Shown one piece after another: positions 20,935 through 31,302 of a stretch of 64,000 bases of DNA; position 1 is the first letter of the stretch; every line of letters starts with the position of its first letter. The stretch comes from Skeletonema tropicum. Lineage: Eukaryota > Bacillariophyta > Thalassiosirophyceae > Thalassiosirales > Thalassiosiraceae. The position numbers and the translations under genes are program-made. The notes under the pieces were generated by a model. The model searched no databases and had not been told where the DNA came from. It worked only from the letters and a program-made list of their open reading frames with translations. The stretch is taken from contig CM074137.1 in NCBI GenBank assembly GCA_037178625.1, positions 1,984,001 to 2,048,000 of the forward strand. Reading direction: 5' to 3'.

Positions 20935-23900
20935 ATGCGCAGAGGATCCATTGTTTCAGCAATTGGCAAGGCGGCAAAACAACTAACGCCAAGTGCCAAA
21001 AAGTCCAAAAAGAAAAAGAACCGACGGCACAGACGGAGCTACTCATCATCTTCTTCTGCTGCATCATCATCTATAGACTTCGAAAGTGACTCTATTTCTT
21101 CAGTGAGTGGCAGCCTTAGCCATGCATCGTCTCTCTCGGCATCGCATTCATCCTGCTCTGAGACATATGAATATTCCTACGATCGTTCTTATGATCATCG
21201 GTCTCATAACAATCATGGACATTACAATAATCACCACCGTCGGCATCACAGAAAGGACAATAATAATAAACGACACCACCGTCATCACAATCACAATCGG
21301 AGAAGACGTAAAAGAAGATATCATCCTCGTCGAAATTCACACTATGACGATCACAGCATTGATGATGATGATTCCGATCGAATGATTGATCTACTCATGC
21401 GAATAATACCATTTTATGGACAGGGTGACAAGGGATCTGATAATGTCGTCATTGATACTATTCATAGACTCCCACCGCAGGCGTTGGAAACACGTGATGA
21501 TGATGGCAATACGTTGCTTATGATTACTTGTCAGGCGGGAGCATTTGGTCTACTCCCCATCTTATTATCGAAGGGGTGTGACGTCAACGCACGGAACAAT
21601 GTCGGTGCCAGCTGCTTACATTATGCATGCTTTGCAGAAACGTTTTCTCCCAATGCTGCCATGACGTTGGTACGACATGGAGCAATGGCAGAAGTTGTGG
21701 AGATGGAGTTTGGATGTACACCGTTGCATTGGGCTGCGTTCCATGGTCATGAGGAATTGTGCCGAGTGTTGTGTAGAGCTGGTGCCAATCCTGCAACGAT
21801 TGATAAGAATGGATGTGATCCTATTTCTTACTCGAGGGAGTCTGGAAAGGCTGCCTGTACACAACTTCTCGAGTCTTATCGTGATGGCCGTGGTGGTGGA
21901 GATGGTAGTAATCCTGCATCTCTGTCTGTCAAGGAGGATAGATTGGATTGGATCCGATGTATGGACGGAAACATGAACTCATTTTATCATAACAAAGAGA
22001 CAGGCGAATCACTTTGGGGTGAGGACTTTCGAAACAATATCGAGGAGAAGAAAGATGACAAAGACTATAATGATACAACGACGAAGATGACATCTCCAGC
22101 ACAAAGGAAATCTAAAGATTTGGATGTTGTGGAAACCAACACCGCAACAGCAACAGAAGCAACAACTCTGCCTGCGGTCGAATCAGAAGAGAGGAGGAAA
22201 CAAGGCGATGATGGCAATGGAGAGGATCCAGCGCAATCATATAGTCAGTCTTGCAAGAAAAACAATGCGAAGAGGCCGACCTTAACGCGGCTGAATTCTT
22301 GGGATGAAGAACTCGATGAGATCAAAAGGAAAGAGGAACTTTCCAAGAATAAAACGACACAGGCGTTGAACACTTCATCCGCCGCCAGTACTGCTGATAA
22401 CGCCGTTAGCAGCACTCAATTTGAAGACAGGCTCTCGGTACTACACGAAAAGCTGAATAATCGACTGGAGAGTTTGGAAGAAAAGATGGTACGGCAGAAA
22501 CAAGAAGATGCGCAAATCAAGGGCGAGAGTGCGATTTCTGCCTTGCAAAGTGATCTCGCTGCAATGACAACCACGACTTTGGACTTGAAGACGCAAATTG
22601 GACAAAAAGATCTGGATATTTTATCCCTGAAACAACAGATTGTGGTGCTGGAGACCAAGATATCTACAAAGCCTCGCACGTTTGATGTGGGCATCGGTGT
22701 GGATACAACTTCAAATGACGAAAATGACGCCGCGTTAGCTGCTAATGCAGAGATCAAAAGTCAACTCGCCAACGCTCAACATGAACTAAGCCAATTACAG
22801 CAAGAGTTAAGCGAAAAGAGTGAGGAATTGAAAGACACTTTGAGCAGATGCAAAGAGACTGAGAAGATGCTCGAGATTGCAGAGAATGCACTTCGTGATG
22901 AAAAGGCATCACGTGAATCTCTGATGCACTTGTTTGAGCAAGCAAAGGAGGGACATCAGGTGGATAGTGCTCTGACGCAGTCCCTCGAAGATGAGAAGCA
23001 ACGTGCTGAGATGACAATCAATGAATTGAGGCAGCAGCTCCAGGTTCTCAAGACAGAGTATAGTGCAAGAGATACTGCTGCATCAGATGAATTGCTTGTT
23101 CAAAAGGCAGAGACGAAGAGGTTGGCGAATAATCTTGAACAATTGGTAACTAGTCATTCGGATGAAATTGCAAAGCTGAAAGAACAATTCAGACAAGAGA
23201 AGGAGCAATCCATTGATAGCCTTACCCAGTACCACAGAGCCGAGTTGAAAAAGGTCAACGACCAACTACATGAGGAGACGTTGTCCAAGATGGAAATTGA
23301 AGCGTCAAAATATGAAGCAGTCGCTGCAATGGAGACGGCACAAGAAAAGGCTCGATCAGTCACAGCAAAACTGCATGAGATGACTGACTTAATCAAGGCA
23401 TCAAAGCACTTGGAGAAGAATAATGAGGAGCTGAACTTGTCCCTACAGAAAGAGACAGAGAGGCGAAAGGTATTGCACAATACTATCGAAGATATGAAAG
23501 GACGGATACGAGTTTACGTTCGAATCCGTCCACTCAGTGAATCTGAAATACGCTCTGACTATGCGAATGTAATGATCAAGGAAGATGACCGAACAATCGC
23601 CATGGCAGCTGACGCTGCCACTGGTTCAGAGGCGAGAGCTTGGGAGTTTGATAAAATATTCTGCGGCACGAATGAAGATGGCAATTCGCAAGAAGCCGTC
23701 TTTAAAGATACTTCACTGCTAATTACGTCCGCTATCGATGGCTTTAATGTTTGTATCTTTGCCTATGGTAAGTTGGCGAAAGGGTGGAACTTGTACTTGT
23801 ACCTGACTATCATATGATTCACATTCTCGTTTCTTACGTTCAACTCTATCTTTAGGTCAAACGGGGTCTGGAAAGGTGAGTGATCATTTTGTATGGCCAA

Positions 23901-24827
23901 AGTTTTCTCAGTATATAAGTAATGCTCAACAAATACTAATTCTCGTGTCCAAATCAGACCTATACCATGTTTGGTGGATCCGAGGAGAGCCAAAAGGGTC
24001 TTGCTACTCGAGTGGCAAGCGAGCTGTTCAGTAAACTGCGTGAGCGAGAGTCATCTTGTCACGTTGAAGTGGATGTGTCAATGTTGGAGCTATACAACGA
24101 TAAATTGTGTGATTTACTGCTAGCAAATCAAAATGAAAACGATTCCGTCGTCGAACCAACACTGAAGATTCGACTGGCAGAACACACCACCTCAGGTCTT
24201 GTTGAAGTGGACGGTCTTACTATGGAAAGAGTGGCAGATGGCTCTGAACTGCTCGATGTTTTCAACCGTGGAGTGAATAACCGAACATCTGCAACTACGA
24301 AAATGAATGCTGACTCAAGCCGAAGTCACATGGTTGCCTCGATAGTAGTGTCTCTTCGCAACCGACGCAGTGGACACATCGTCCGAGGCAAATTGACGTT
24401 GGTTGATCTAGCTGGAAGTGAACGCGTGTCGAAGAGTGGTGCGACAGGAGAGCAGCTGAAAGAAGCACAGAGTATAAATAAGAGCTTATCTGCACTGGGA
24501 GATGTGATTGGCGCATTGACCAGCGGTAGTCAGCACGTCCCTTACAGAAACAATCCACTGACCATGTTAATGAGCGATTCAATTGGGGGCAATGCCAAAT
24601 CTCTAATGTTTGTTTGCTGCTCCCCATCTGGCTACAATCAGAAAGAATCTCAACAATCGCTGGACTTTGCCAAGCGGTGCAGGAACGTACGAAATAATGC
24701 TCAACGCTCGTCTACTGGCCAGCTCAAAGCGCTGCGAGCAGAGCTTTCGAAGCTTAAAGCCAAAGAAAAGGGTGGCAATGCTGTAAAGAGGAGACCAATG
24801 GGAGGAATGAGACGACCGGGAATGTAA
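20935..24827 (+). CDS. Kinesin-14 with ankyrin repeats and C-terminal motor
   Basis: Three exons, 20935..23767, 23856..23875 and 23958..24827, give 1240 residues. The N-terminus is Lys/Ser/His-rich and basic. Ankyrin repeats follow at about 180-310 (GNTLLMITCQAGAF, ASCLHYACF, TPLHWAAFHGHEELCRVL), then a WW-like segment (RCMDGNMNSFYHNKETG) and a long coiled coil (about 490-850). The neck NTIEDMKGRIRVYVRIRPL leads into the motor, which is the kinesin-14 arrangement with presumed minus-end movement. P-loop GQTGSGKT, switch I NADSSRSH, switch II LVDLAGSE and the HVPYRNNPLT motif are all present. The second exon is only 20 nt long and codes for most of the P-loop. The start ATG at 20935 is the first in frame. 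Ankyrin repeats on a kinesin-14 are unusual. It likely acts on the spindle or in cargo transport. Confidence 0.92.
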
Positions 24828-25000
24828 TATATATAACTCATATAGACATAACCGTTCAAGTAGTAGCTCTGTTCTTGTTTTGTTGTTTGTGTCTTTTTTT
24901 TAGGTTCTACAGACAGAGTCATAGTGTGGGGCTTTAGGTTATTTCTGTGCTACGGTAAACTAAGTATCACGGTATTTTGAAGAAGAAAAGCATCTGTTAA

Positions 25001-25348
25001 TAGCGTGTCCCAGATCCACTTTCCCACGCCAAATTCCCACTTTCCCACGCCAGAATCCCACGTCGAATTTTGATTCTGAAAATCAAAATCCTACGGCCAC
25101 CCCAGAATCCCACGTCGACGTAGGATTCTACTTTTCCACTTTCCCACCTCAGAATCCCACGCATTTTTTTATTTTATGCGGGGTGTATCGCGCAGGCCCT
25201 CGAAAAGTGGGAATTTGGGGATGGAAATTTGGTTCTGGGACACAGAAGCAAATTTTGACGGCTAGGATTCCCACTTTCCCACGTCAAATTACGGCGTGGG
25301 AATCCTACGTGGGAAAGTAGGAATCCTAGCCACATCTGGGACACGCTA
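25001..25348. mobile_element. MITE, 15-bp TIRs, TA flanks
   Basis: tagcgtgtcccagat at 25001-25015 is the exact reverse complement of atctgggacacgcta at 25334-25348. Taking the outer TA as target-site duplication leaves GCGTGTCCCAGAT ends. The interior is built from repeated phrases such as tttcccac and gaatcccacgtcg and has no gene. It lies 174 bp past the kinesin stop codon. Tc1/mariner-type ancestry is inferred from the TA. Confidence 0.85.
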
Positions 25349-25542
25349 ATGGCTGAGAAGTGAGAAGACCTTCACCATACTGTGTTACAAAAAAATGTAT
25401 GTACTGTCATCTCTTCACTCAAAGATTGAGCGAGACTGAACGCGAAGCTAGTGCCGGTGTGACAAAGTCAAAATTTCCGTTCACAATCCAAAACACTTTG
25501 TGCTCATCGCATAAAAGCTTGTGCGGCGATGGCACAAAAACA

Positions 25543-26580
25543 ATGACTCCAAAGCTACTTCTCAGCTCGTTGGCTGCGGCATCAAGTGCCTTTATACTTG
25601 GTATGCTGAGCACATCAAGTTGTCAATATGCATCTATTTCATTCTCCTTGACTTTCACTCCATCAGAAGGAGCAATCGATGATGCACTTCGCATGGACGA
25701 ACCTCCTACGAACTTTGTAACAATATTCCTTGGCCTGTGGCGGCATCAATCATTTGGCATCACGAGTGGAGCATTCTTTGTGGCTGATACATGTGAAGAA
25801 TACAATCCTCAAATTACAGCCGGTGGGAATTGGATGGTGGCACAAGCGTTTGGTATTCTAGCCTTGCTTATTGGCGGAGTGCATACATTGGTTATATCAT
25901 GGTTATCATTTGGTGTTAAGAAGCCTTACTCGAGCAAGTTTATTTATATGAAGATATCACCTTGGATTTATCTCCTATGCTGTCTATTCCAGGCAATGAC
26001 ATTGATCGCCCTTCAAAGTGAATTCTGCAATCAATCAGTGAAACAAAATGTAGAGTCTTTACTTAGGAGTGCAACTATAGAGTGGGGCGATGAATGCAAA
26101 TTGGCATTGGGCTCAAAGATGACGATAGCTTCAGCGGTATTTTGGCTCTTTGCATTTGTTTTGGCCCTTGCGCATGTAACAGATAGGCGGAGTTTATGCG
26201 CTCGTGCAAATGCTAGTAGTTGTGTCAGAAAGAATGAGCAAAATCAAAATGAATGTCAGAGGAACACGCAAGAGCAATATTCAGTAGCGGATGCAAGTAA
26301 AGTTGATGAAGAGGCAGTAGCAGCTGAAGCCGAGTATCCACCAACAGTGCTTCCAGAGACAGCAGATTCAGTATCTAGCAAAGCTGCAATAGTGAGTATA
26401 AGAGAAACATCTACTCCACCAGCACAATCTGCTCCAAAGACTAGTCCGCCCAAACAAAAGACGAAAAAGAATAGAGACGATGAAAGCAGAGTATCTTCCA
26501 TTCAAACTCGCAATGTATCTATTTCATCGTCTAGGACAAAAAGCGCAACTGCAGGGAGAAGAAGAGCAAAGTATAGGTAG
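25543..26580 (+). CDS. Four-helix membrane protein, unknown function
   Basis: 345 residues from the ATG at 25543. An in-frame ATG at 25399 would add 48 residues, but the later one puts a signal-anchor-like helix (LLLSSLAAASSAFILGML) at the N-terminus. Three more hydrophobic segments follow (QAFGILALLIGGVHTLVISW, ISPWIYLLCCLFQAMTLI, MTIASAVFWLFAFVLALA). The first loop has GLWRHQ...C, and the loop between helices three and four has two Cys, a tetraspan layout with paired Cys reminiscent of claudin/tetraspan families. The C-terminal 100 residues are polar, Ser/Lys-rich and low in complexity. I cannot assign a family. The gene follows the MITE by about 200 bp. Confidence 0.75.
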   Translation: MTPKLLLSSLAAASSAFILGMLSTSSCQYASISFSLTFTPSEGAIDDALRMDEPPTNFVTIFLGLWRHQSFGITSGAFFVADTCEEYNPQITAGGNWMVAQAFGILALLIGGVHTLVISWLSFGVKKPYSSKFIYMKISPWIYLLCCLFQAMTLIALQSEFCNQSVKQNVESLLRSATIEWGDECKLALGSKMTIASAVFWLFAFVLALAHVTDRRSLCARANASSCVRKNEQNQNECQRNTQEQYSVADASKVDEEAVAAEAEYPPTVLPETADSVSSKAAIVSIRETSTPPAQSAPKTSPPKQKTKKNRDDESRVSSIQTRNVSISSSRTKSATAGRRRAKYR

Positions 26581-26714
26581 TGTTTAAACATAATATAGAT
26601 TATACTGTAAAGTCGTGCGCATATTTAAGAGAAGCTAGATCTGTAGCCCTTTAGCAGCCCTTCTTGGTCCTCTTCCATGACTTGTCTCTGCACATGCTTC
26701 ACGGTGACTGCGTG

Positions 26715-26966
26715 CTAGAATGGTAACGAATACGTAATTGGCAGCTGCAAGCCGACAAGTAGAAGTAACATGTCAATTATTTGAAAGCAGAAGCCAATCA
26801 AGTAGGTAATGAAAAATGGTCTTGCGACTTCAGCGACGGCTTGAGCTTCTTCATCTGAGTCCGGAATTGCTACAGCTATTGCTACAGGTACAGCGACGGG
26901 TAGAGGGCCGGCTTCTTTGCCATCTGATGAGGAGGTGATATTCCCGTCAACTTCTTTCGACGTCAT
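26715..26966 (-). CDS. Truncated paralogue of the 27.4-28.4 kb gene
   Basis: 83 residues from the ATG at 26966. The N-terminus (MTSKEVDGNITSSSDGKEA, then PVAVPVAIAVAIPDSDEEAQA) matches that of the gene starting at 28409. It then jumps straight to a segment matching that gene's third hydrophobic region (FFITYLIGFCFQIIDMLLLL) and ends. The middle, including the WIATLHPEN-type domain, is missing. It is either a small membrane protein made by internal deletion or a relic. Its upstream DNA shares a repeated motif with that of the full-length paralogue, so it could still be expressed. Confidence 0.5.
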   Translation of the reverse strand: MTSKEVDGNITSSSDGKEAGPLPVAVPVAIAVAIPDSDEEAQAVAEVARPFFITYLIGFCFQIIDMLLLLVGLQLPITYSLPF

Positions 26967-27038
26967 ACTACGAACTTTCTTATGATCCTAAATTTGATCG
27001 AGGTCATAATGGCTATAGGAGTACTAATGATGGGTAGT

Positions 27039-27112
27039 GTGCACGTCTCGAAGATGAAGTTGCTTGAATGTTGAGGTTGATTGAATGGGTGAATTGAAGT
27101 GCACGTCTCGAA
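27039..27112 (-). promoter_or_regulatory. Pair of GTGCACGTCTCGAA motifs upstream of the short paralogue
   Basis: gtgcacgtctcgaa occurs at 27039-27052 and again at 27099-27112, about 75-145 bp upstream of the start codon at 26966. The same motif pair, with one variant, lies upstream of the full-length paralogue. It contains an ACGT core of the kind bound by bZIP/bHLH factors; a regulatory role is inferred from its conservation in both flanks. The rest of 26967-27418 holds no gene. Confidence 0.5.
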
Positions 27113-27418
27113 TTCAGTGGCACAAGGTTTTGACGTCTTTGACAAAACTAGAACACAAGCCCTGAGGGGTTGTGCTAAGTATGAGCCAATCAAGGGCGAG
27201 ACCTTGTAGTCGCTGGTGACGGAAAGTGGTGGACAGTCTAAGCTCGTAACAAGTGCCACACGGGTATCGGCTGACACAACTTGCTTGATTACGAGCGCAG
27301 CTATGTCTATGTAGGAAGAAGAAGAGCAAATCATAGTGAGTAAACATTAATTGATCTTTACTCTGTTTAACCCATCAAGATTGTCTCGAAAGGCTTGACT
27401 CTTCACATGCTCAACTCT

Positions 27419-28409
27419 TCACCCTCCACAGACGAAAAATTTAGTCCTTGGTGGATCCCAATTCTTAAAGCAGGATTGGCGAAACGCCCACCGAGTCATA
27501 TGCGGTAGTTTCCTAGTCAACTGATGCATCTTCTTGCCGCGGCGATGACTGAATGCTAGAATGGTAACGATAATATAATTGACAGCTGCAATACTTTCAA
27601 CAAAGATGACACCGACAAAGAGAAGTATAATGTCAATTAGTTGAAAGGTTGCACCAATCAGGTAGGCAATGAAAAATGGAAACAATGTGCATATGTTTGG
27701 AGGAGTGCACATCTCCACAATCTTCCTGCAAATCCAAAAACTGATGTAACAATAGGAAGCGACCAGTTCAAACACAAAAGAGGCTACGACACTGAGGAAC
27801 ACTAAAGCGTTACCGATGATGAAATCCAAAAAAGAACCTTCACACTTTCTTGCATGATGCTGTTGACTAACATCATCTTGGCCTTGGGCGACATCAGTGG
27901 CAAACGCAGCATTAGGATCGGGAGGTGCCGTGGGAGTTACAGGATCGGGAGGTGCCGTGGGAGTTACAAGAACATCATCATATGCTCTGCCTCCTCCACC
28001 CAACTTTTGCAATTCATCCTTCGCTTCCTCCCAAATAGTAAGCCATGGATTACCAGCGATTACGAAGCGAGGATCAATGGTCACATGCGCATTTTCTGGG
28101 TGGACTGTGGTGGGTAGTCAATTAAAAGGAAATGTTAGAAGAAGCTTCTGGCCAATGACTATCGTGCTATAAATTACACTCACGGGTTGCAATCCAGCCA
28201 ACATACGAACTTTCTGGGTTTAAAGAGAGATGTCTCTCACAGTGCTCACGAATGTTGGTAGTGGCTTCCTCTCTTGCGGCTGTAGCGGCGGCTTGAGCTT
28301 CTTCATCTGTGTCTGGAATTGCTACGGCTACAGCGACGGGTAGACGGTTCGCTTCTTCTTCGCCATCTGATGAGACGGTGGTATTATCGTCAACTTCTTT
28401 CGTTGTCAT
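27419..28409 (-). CDS. Membrane protein with SYVGWIATLHPEN domain
   Basis: Two exons, 28409..28184 and 28104..27419 (intron GTGAGT...CACAG, 78 bp), give 303 residues. The N-terminus is acidic and Ala-rich (VAVAVAIPDTDEEAQAAA). The splice joins the segment SYVGWIATLHPENAHVTIDP to RFVIAGNPWLTIWEEA, which resembles a short domain I associate with diatom hypothetical proteins (pattern WI..LHPEN...DPRF......W). A Pro-Thr repeat (VTPTAPPDP twice) leads to three to four hydrophobic helices between about 135 and 250 (NALVFLSVVASFVFELVASY; FPFFIAYLIGATFQLIDIIL; IAAVNYIIVTILAF). The C-terminus is basic. The function is unknown. The truncated paralogue lies downstream in the same orientation. Confidence 0.75.
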
Positions 28410-28513
28410 ACTTGATTTTTGGTGATCTTACATCATTTAGGCGAGATCATAACGCCCATAATATGAGTTACTCCTTTGCTTTTCTTTTGGGTGTTGATCG
28501 TACAACATGAGGG

Positions 28514-28593
28514 GTGCACGTCTCGAATGAATGATGGATTTGCGAAGCCGGGTTCGGATTGATTTGTGAGAAGGGAGTGACGCACATCTCGAA
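28514..28593 (-). promoter_or_regulatory. Matching GTGCACGTCTCGAA motif pair
   Basis: gtgcacgtctcgaa at 28514-28527 and the variant cgcacatctcgaa at 28581-28593 lie about 105-185 bp upstream of the start codon at 28409. The spacing between the two sites (67 bp) is close to the 60 bp in the other flank. The remainder of 28410-28980 is shared, presumably divergent promoter space with the cingulin-like gene. Confidence 0.5.
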
Positions 28594-28980
28594 TGACGGA
28601 CTGCATCCGACAAAACTTGACGCCACCTTCCCCACTCACAAATTTGGGTCGAGCTTGATGGAAGTGAACGATTTAACCCTTGAGTGAACGTGAGTTGTTC
28701 ATGAGCAAGAACATTCACAATTCACATAGCACTATTGGCCAAATTTGTCCATTAAATTTTGAATTATCGCCCACGATTAATTATTGAATTATTGTGCACT
28801 TCAAATGTCACCACGTGGCGACTGCTTCAGCAACATAAATGTGATATTTGCACATCGAGGACACAACTTTCAGTGTCACGTTCAGGATACACATCAATAA
28901 AGTGAGCGCGAAGCCTTAAGCTAGCTCATCATCTCAACTCATCTAATCGATATTGACACGGAAACTACTCACGAAGAGAT

Positions 28981-31302
28981 ATGGTCAGATACAGCCATCT
29001 CCAACTTGCCGCCATCGGCGCTGCCTTCGTCAAGACAGCAACAGCTGACTCATGTGAAGTGCCTTGCCTTACCAAAGCGATGTGCATGGAAGCATGTGAC
29101 ATGGCCCCTATGGAATGGGGCTGGGGTGGAAGTAGTGCAGTACAGAAAAATGCCATGCCTGTCGCTGGATGCATCAATAACCAGAAAATGTGTTGGTATG
29201 GAGACTTTGGTACTGATGAGGAGAAGTCAGTCATCCCCACCGAAACTGAAGTCTTTACTTTCAATAACGGTGCGTATCCTAATCTTGATCGTCTATGCTG
29301 CGACCATATCGATACGCCTTCTCCGACACCAAAACCCAACCCCAAGCCGTCGGACAATGGCTGGAATAGCCCTCCGACACCAAAGCCGGTTTGGAATAGC
29401 CCTCCGACACGTAAGCCGGTTTCTAAAAACAATGGCTGGAAGAGCGATGCATGGAGCGACGCTGACTGGCCTACCTTCTCACCAACTAATGCCTGGAAGG
29501 GTGATTCTTGGAGGAGTAATCCGTGGGGTGGTGATTCCTGGCGGTCAGACCCATGGAGAGGCGGCGACAACAAGTGGGGGTGGACTCCTGGCTCCAGCTC
29601 CAGCAGCGGCAACAAGAGTTACATGGACGACGATTGGAAAGGTCCTGCTAAGGGTTACGTAGATGATGATTGGAAAGGTCCTGCTAAGGGTTACGTAGAT
29701 GATGATTGGAAAGGTCCTGTTGACGATTACAGGGGATCTTCATACAAGCAAAATGGCTACGGCTCTGGCTCCTATGGTAGCGGCTACAAGGGATATGAAG
29801 ACAACGGTTGGAAAGGTGCTGCTGACGACTACAAGGGATCTTCTTACAAGCAGAATGGCTACGGCTCTGGCTCCTATGGTGGCGGCTACGGTCCTTCTGA
29901 AGATTACAAGGGGTCTTCTTACAAGCAGAATGGCTACGGCTCTGGCTCCTACGGTGGTGGCTACGGTCCTACTGACAATTACACGGGACCTTCGTACAAG
30001 CAGAATGGCTATGGAGCTGGTTCCTACGGTGGTGGCTACAACAACAAATACGGCTCTGGTTCTTACAACGGCAATGGGTATGCGGAGGCTGAAGATGACG
30101 ACGATGACGACGACAACTATGGTGATGCCTGGAACGGGCCTATTTATGGAAATGGAAACAATTGGAATAGTGGATACAACAAGCCTGATTATGGAAGTGG
30201 AAACAAATCGAATGGTGGTTACAAGAGCAGCAGCTGGAGCGGACCCGAACCCACGTTTAGCCCAACTTTGTCACCAACTCTTTCTCCTACTTGGGTAGAT
30301 GACGACTACAAGGACGGCTACAGAATGAATTACTATTCCAACAAGGACCAAGAATACTCCAATAAGAGCAAGGGAGGATACCCCAATTATCACGACCCAA
30401 GTTCCTACGGATCCAACAACGAAGAAAAGCCAAATTATCATCAAGCAGATCCCTACGCACCCAACAATGGAGGAGGGTATGGTGGATCCAATCCATCGTA
30501 CAATCAAGAAGGCTCCTACGGCGGTGGATCAACTTCTTCTTACGGTGGCGACAAGTATCAAGCAGACCCCTATGGATCCCCCAGCGGAGGAGGTTACGGT
30601 GGATCCAATCCATCGTACAATCAAGGAAGCTCCTATGGTGGTGGATCATCTTCTTATGGTGGAGACAAGTATCAAGCAGACCCCTATGGATCCCCCAACG
30701 AAGGGTATTACGGACCCTATCCAGAAGACTACTACACCGGAGGATCGTCTTCTTACGGCGGTTACGGTGGAGGATATGGTCAACCAGCTCCATACGATAA
30801 CTCAGGACCATCTTCTTACGGCGGACAACATCAGTATGGTCAACCAGCCCCATACGATAACTCAGGATCGTCTTCTTACGGTGGAGGATATGGCCAGCCA
30901 GCCACATACGATGGATCTTACCCAGCCGGAGGTGCTTCTTATGGCGCAGGCATGCCTTTACCCGACTCTGACCCATTCTACCAATCTGGAGGCACACCTT
31001 ACGGCGGGCCTTACGGCGAGCCTCCTGCCTATAATAAATACTCCTCTGGCTCATCTTACGGCGGATCATCGTCTTACGGTGGACAGCAGTACGGTCAACC
31101 AGAGCCGTATTTCCCAGATGCAGGATCGTATGGTGGAGGGGATATGTATGGTTACAATCCCAACTATGGTTATGGTAGCCATGGCCGTGGTGGATACCGT
31201 AAACTCCGCAAATCAGAGGAAACTGCAGAAGAAGATAAAGAAGAAGCCGCCGAGAGTCCCCGAAGTTTAGAAGAATCCAAGGAAGACGCTGAATCGACAT
31301 AG
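28981..31302 (+). CDS. Cingulin-like silica-matrix protein
   Basis: 773 residues without introns. A signal peptide (HLQLAAIGAAFVKTATA) is followed by a Cys-containing region of about 90 residues (SCEVPCLTKAMCMEAC ... RLCCDH), then Pro-Thr-Pro linkers (SPTPKPNPKP). Next comes a Trp-rich region (AWKGDSWRSNPWGGDSWR; DDDWKGPAKGYV three times), then a long Gly/Tyr/Ser region (SSYKQNGYGSGSYGGGYGP about four times; later SSYGGGYGQPAPYDN repeats) with an acidic tract. The end is a Lys/Glu tail (RKLRKSEETAEEDKEEAA). A secreted layout with Trp-rich and Tyr-rich low-complexity domains is that of cingulins, which form the insoluble organic matrix of girdle-band silica in Thalassiosira. The family call is from composition and layout, since such proteins align poorly. 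Confidence 0.75.
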   Translation: MVRYSHLQLAAIGAAFVKTATADSCEVPCLTKAMCMEACDMAPMEWGWGGSSAVQKNAMPVAGCINNQKMCWYGDFGTDEEKSVIPTETEVFTFNNGAYPNLDRLCCDHIDTPSPTPKPNPKPSDNGWNSPPTPKPVWNSPPTRKPVSKNNGWKSDAWSDADWPTFSPTNAWKGDSWRSNPWGGDSWRSDPWRGGDNKWGWTPGSSSSSGNKSYMDDDWKGPAKGYVDDDWKGPAKGYVDDDWKGPVDDYRGSSYKQNGYGSGSYGSGYKGYEDNGWKGAADDYKGSSYKQNGYGSGSYGGGYGPSEDYKGSSYKQNGYGSGSYGGGYGPTDNYTGPSYKQNGYGAGSYGGGYNNKYGSGSYNGNGYAEAEDDDDDDDNYGDAWNGPIYGNGNNWNSGYNKPDYGSGNKSNGGYKSSSWSGPEPTFSPTLSPTLSPTWVDDDYKDGYRMNYYSNKDQEYSNKSKGGYPNYHDPSSYGSNNEEKPNYHQADPYAPNNGGGYGGSNPSYNQEGSYGGGSTSSYGGDKYQADPYGSPSGGGYGGSNPSYNQGSSYGGGSSSYGGDKYQADPYGSPNEGYYGPYPEDYYTGGSSSYGGYGGGYGQPAPYDNSGPSSYGGQHQYGQPAPYDNSGSSSYGGGYGQPATYDGSYPAGGASYGAGMPLPDSDPFYQSGGTPYGGPYGEPPAYNKYSSGSSYGGSSSYGGQQYGQPEPYFPDAGSYGGGDMYGYNPNYGYGSHGRGGYRKLRKSEETAEEDKEEAAESPRSLEESKEDAEST

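Noticed and set aside
28965..31300. Minus-strand and frame-shifted open frames across the cingulin-like gene
   Set aside because: They follow from the repetitive Gly/Tyr codons; the sense frame has the signal peptide and domain layout.
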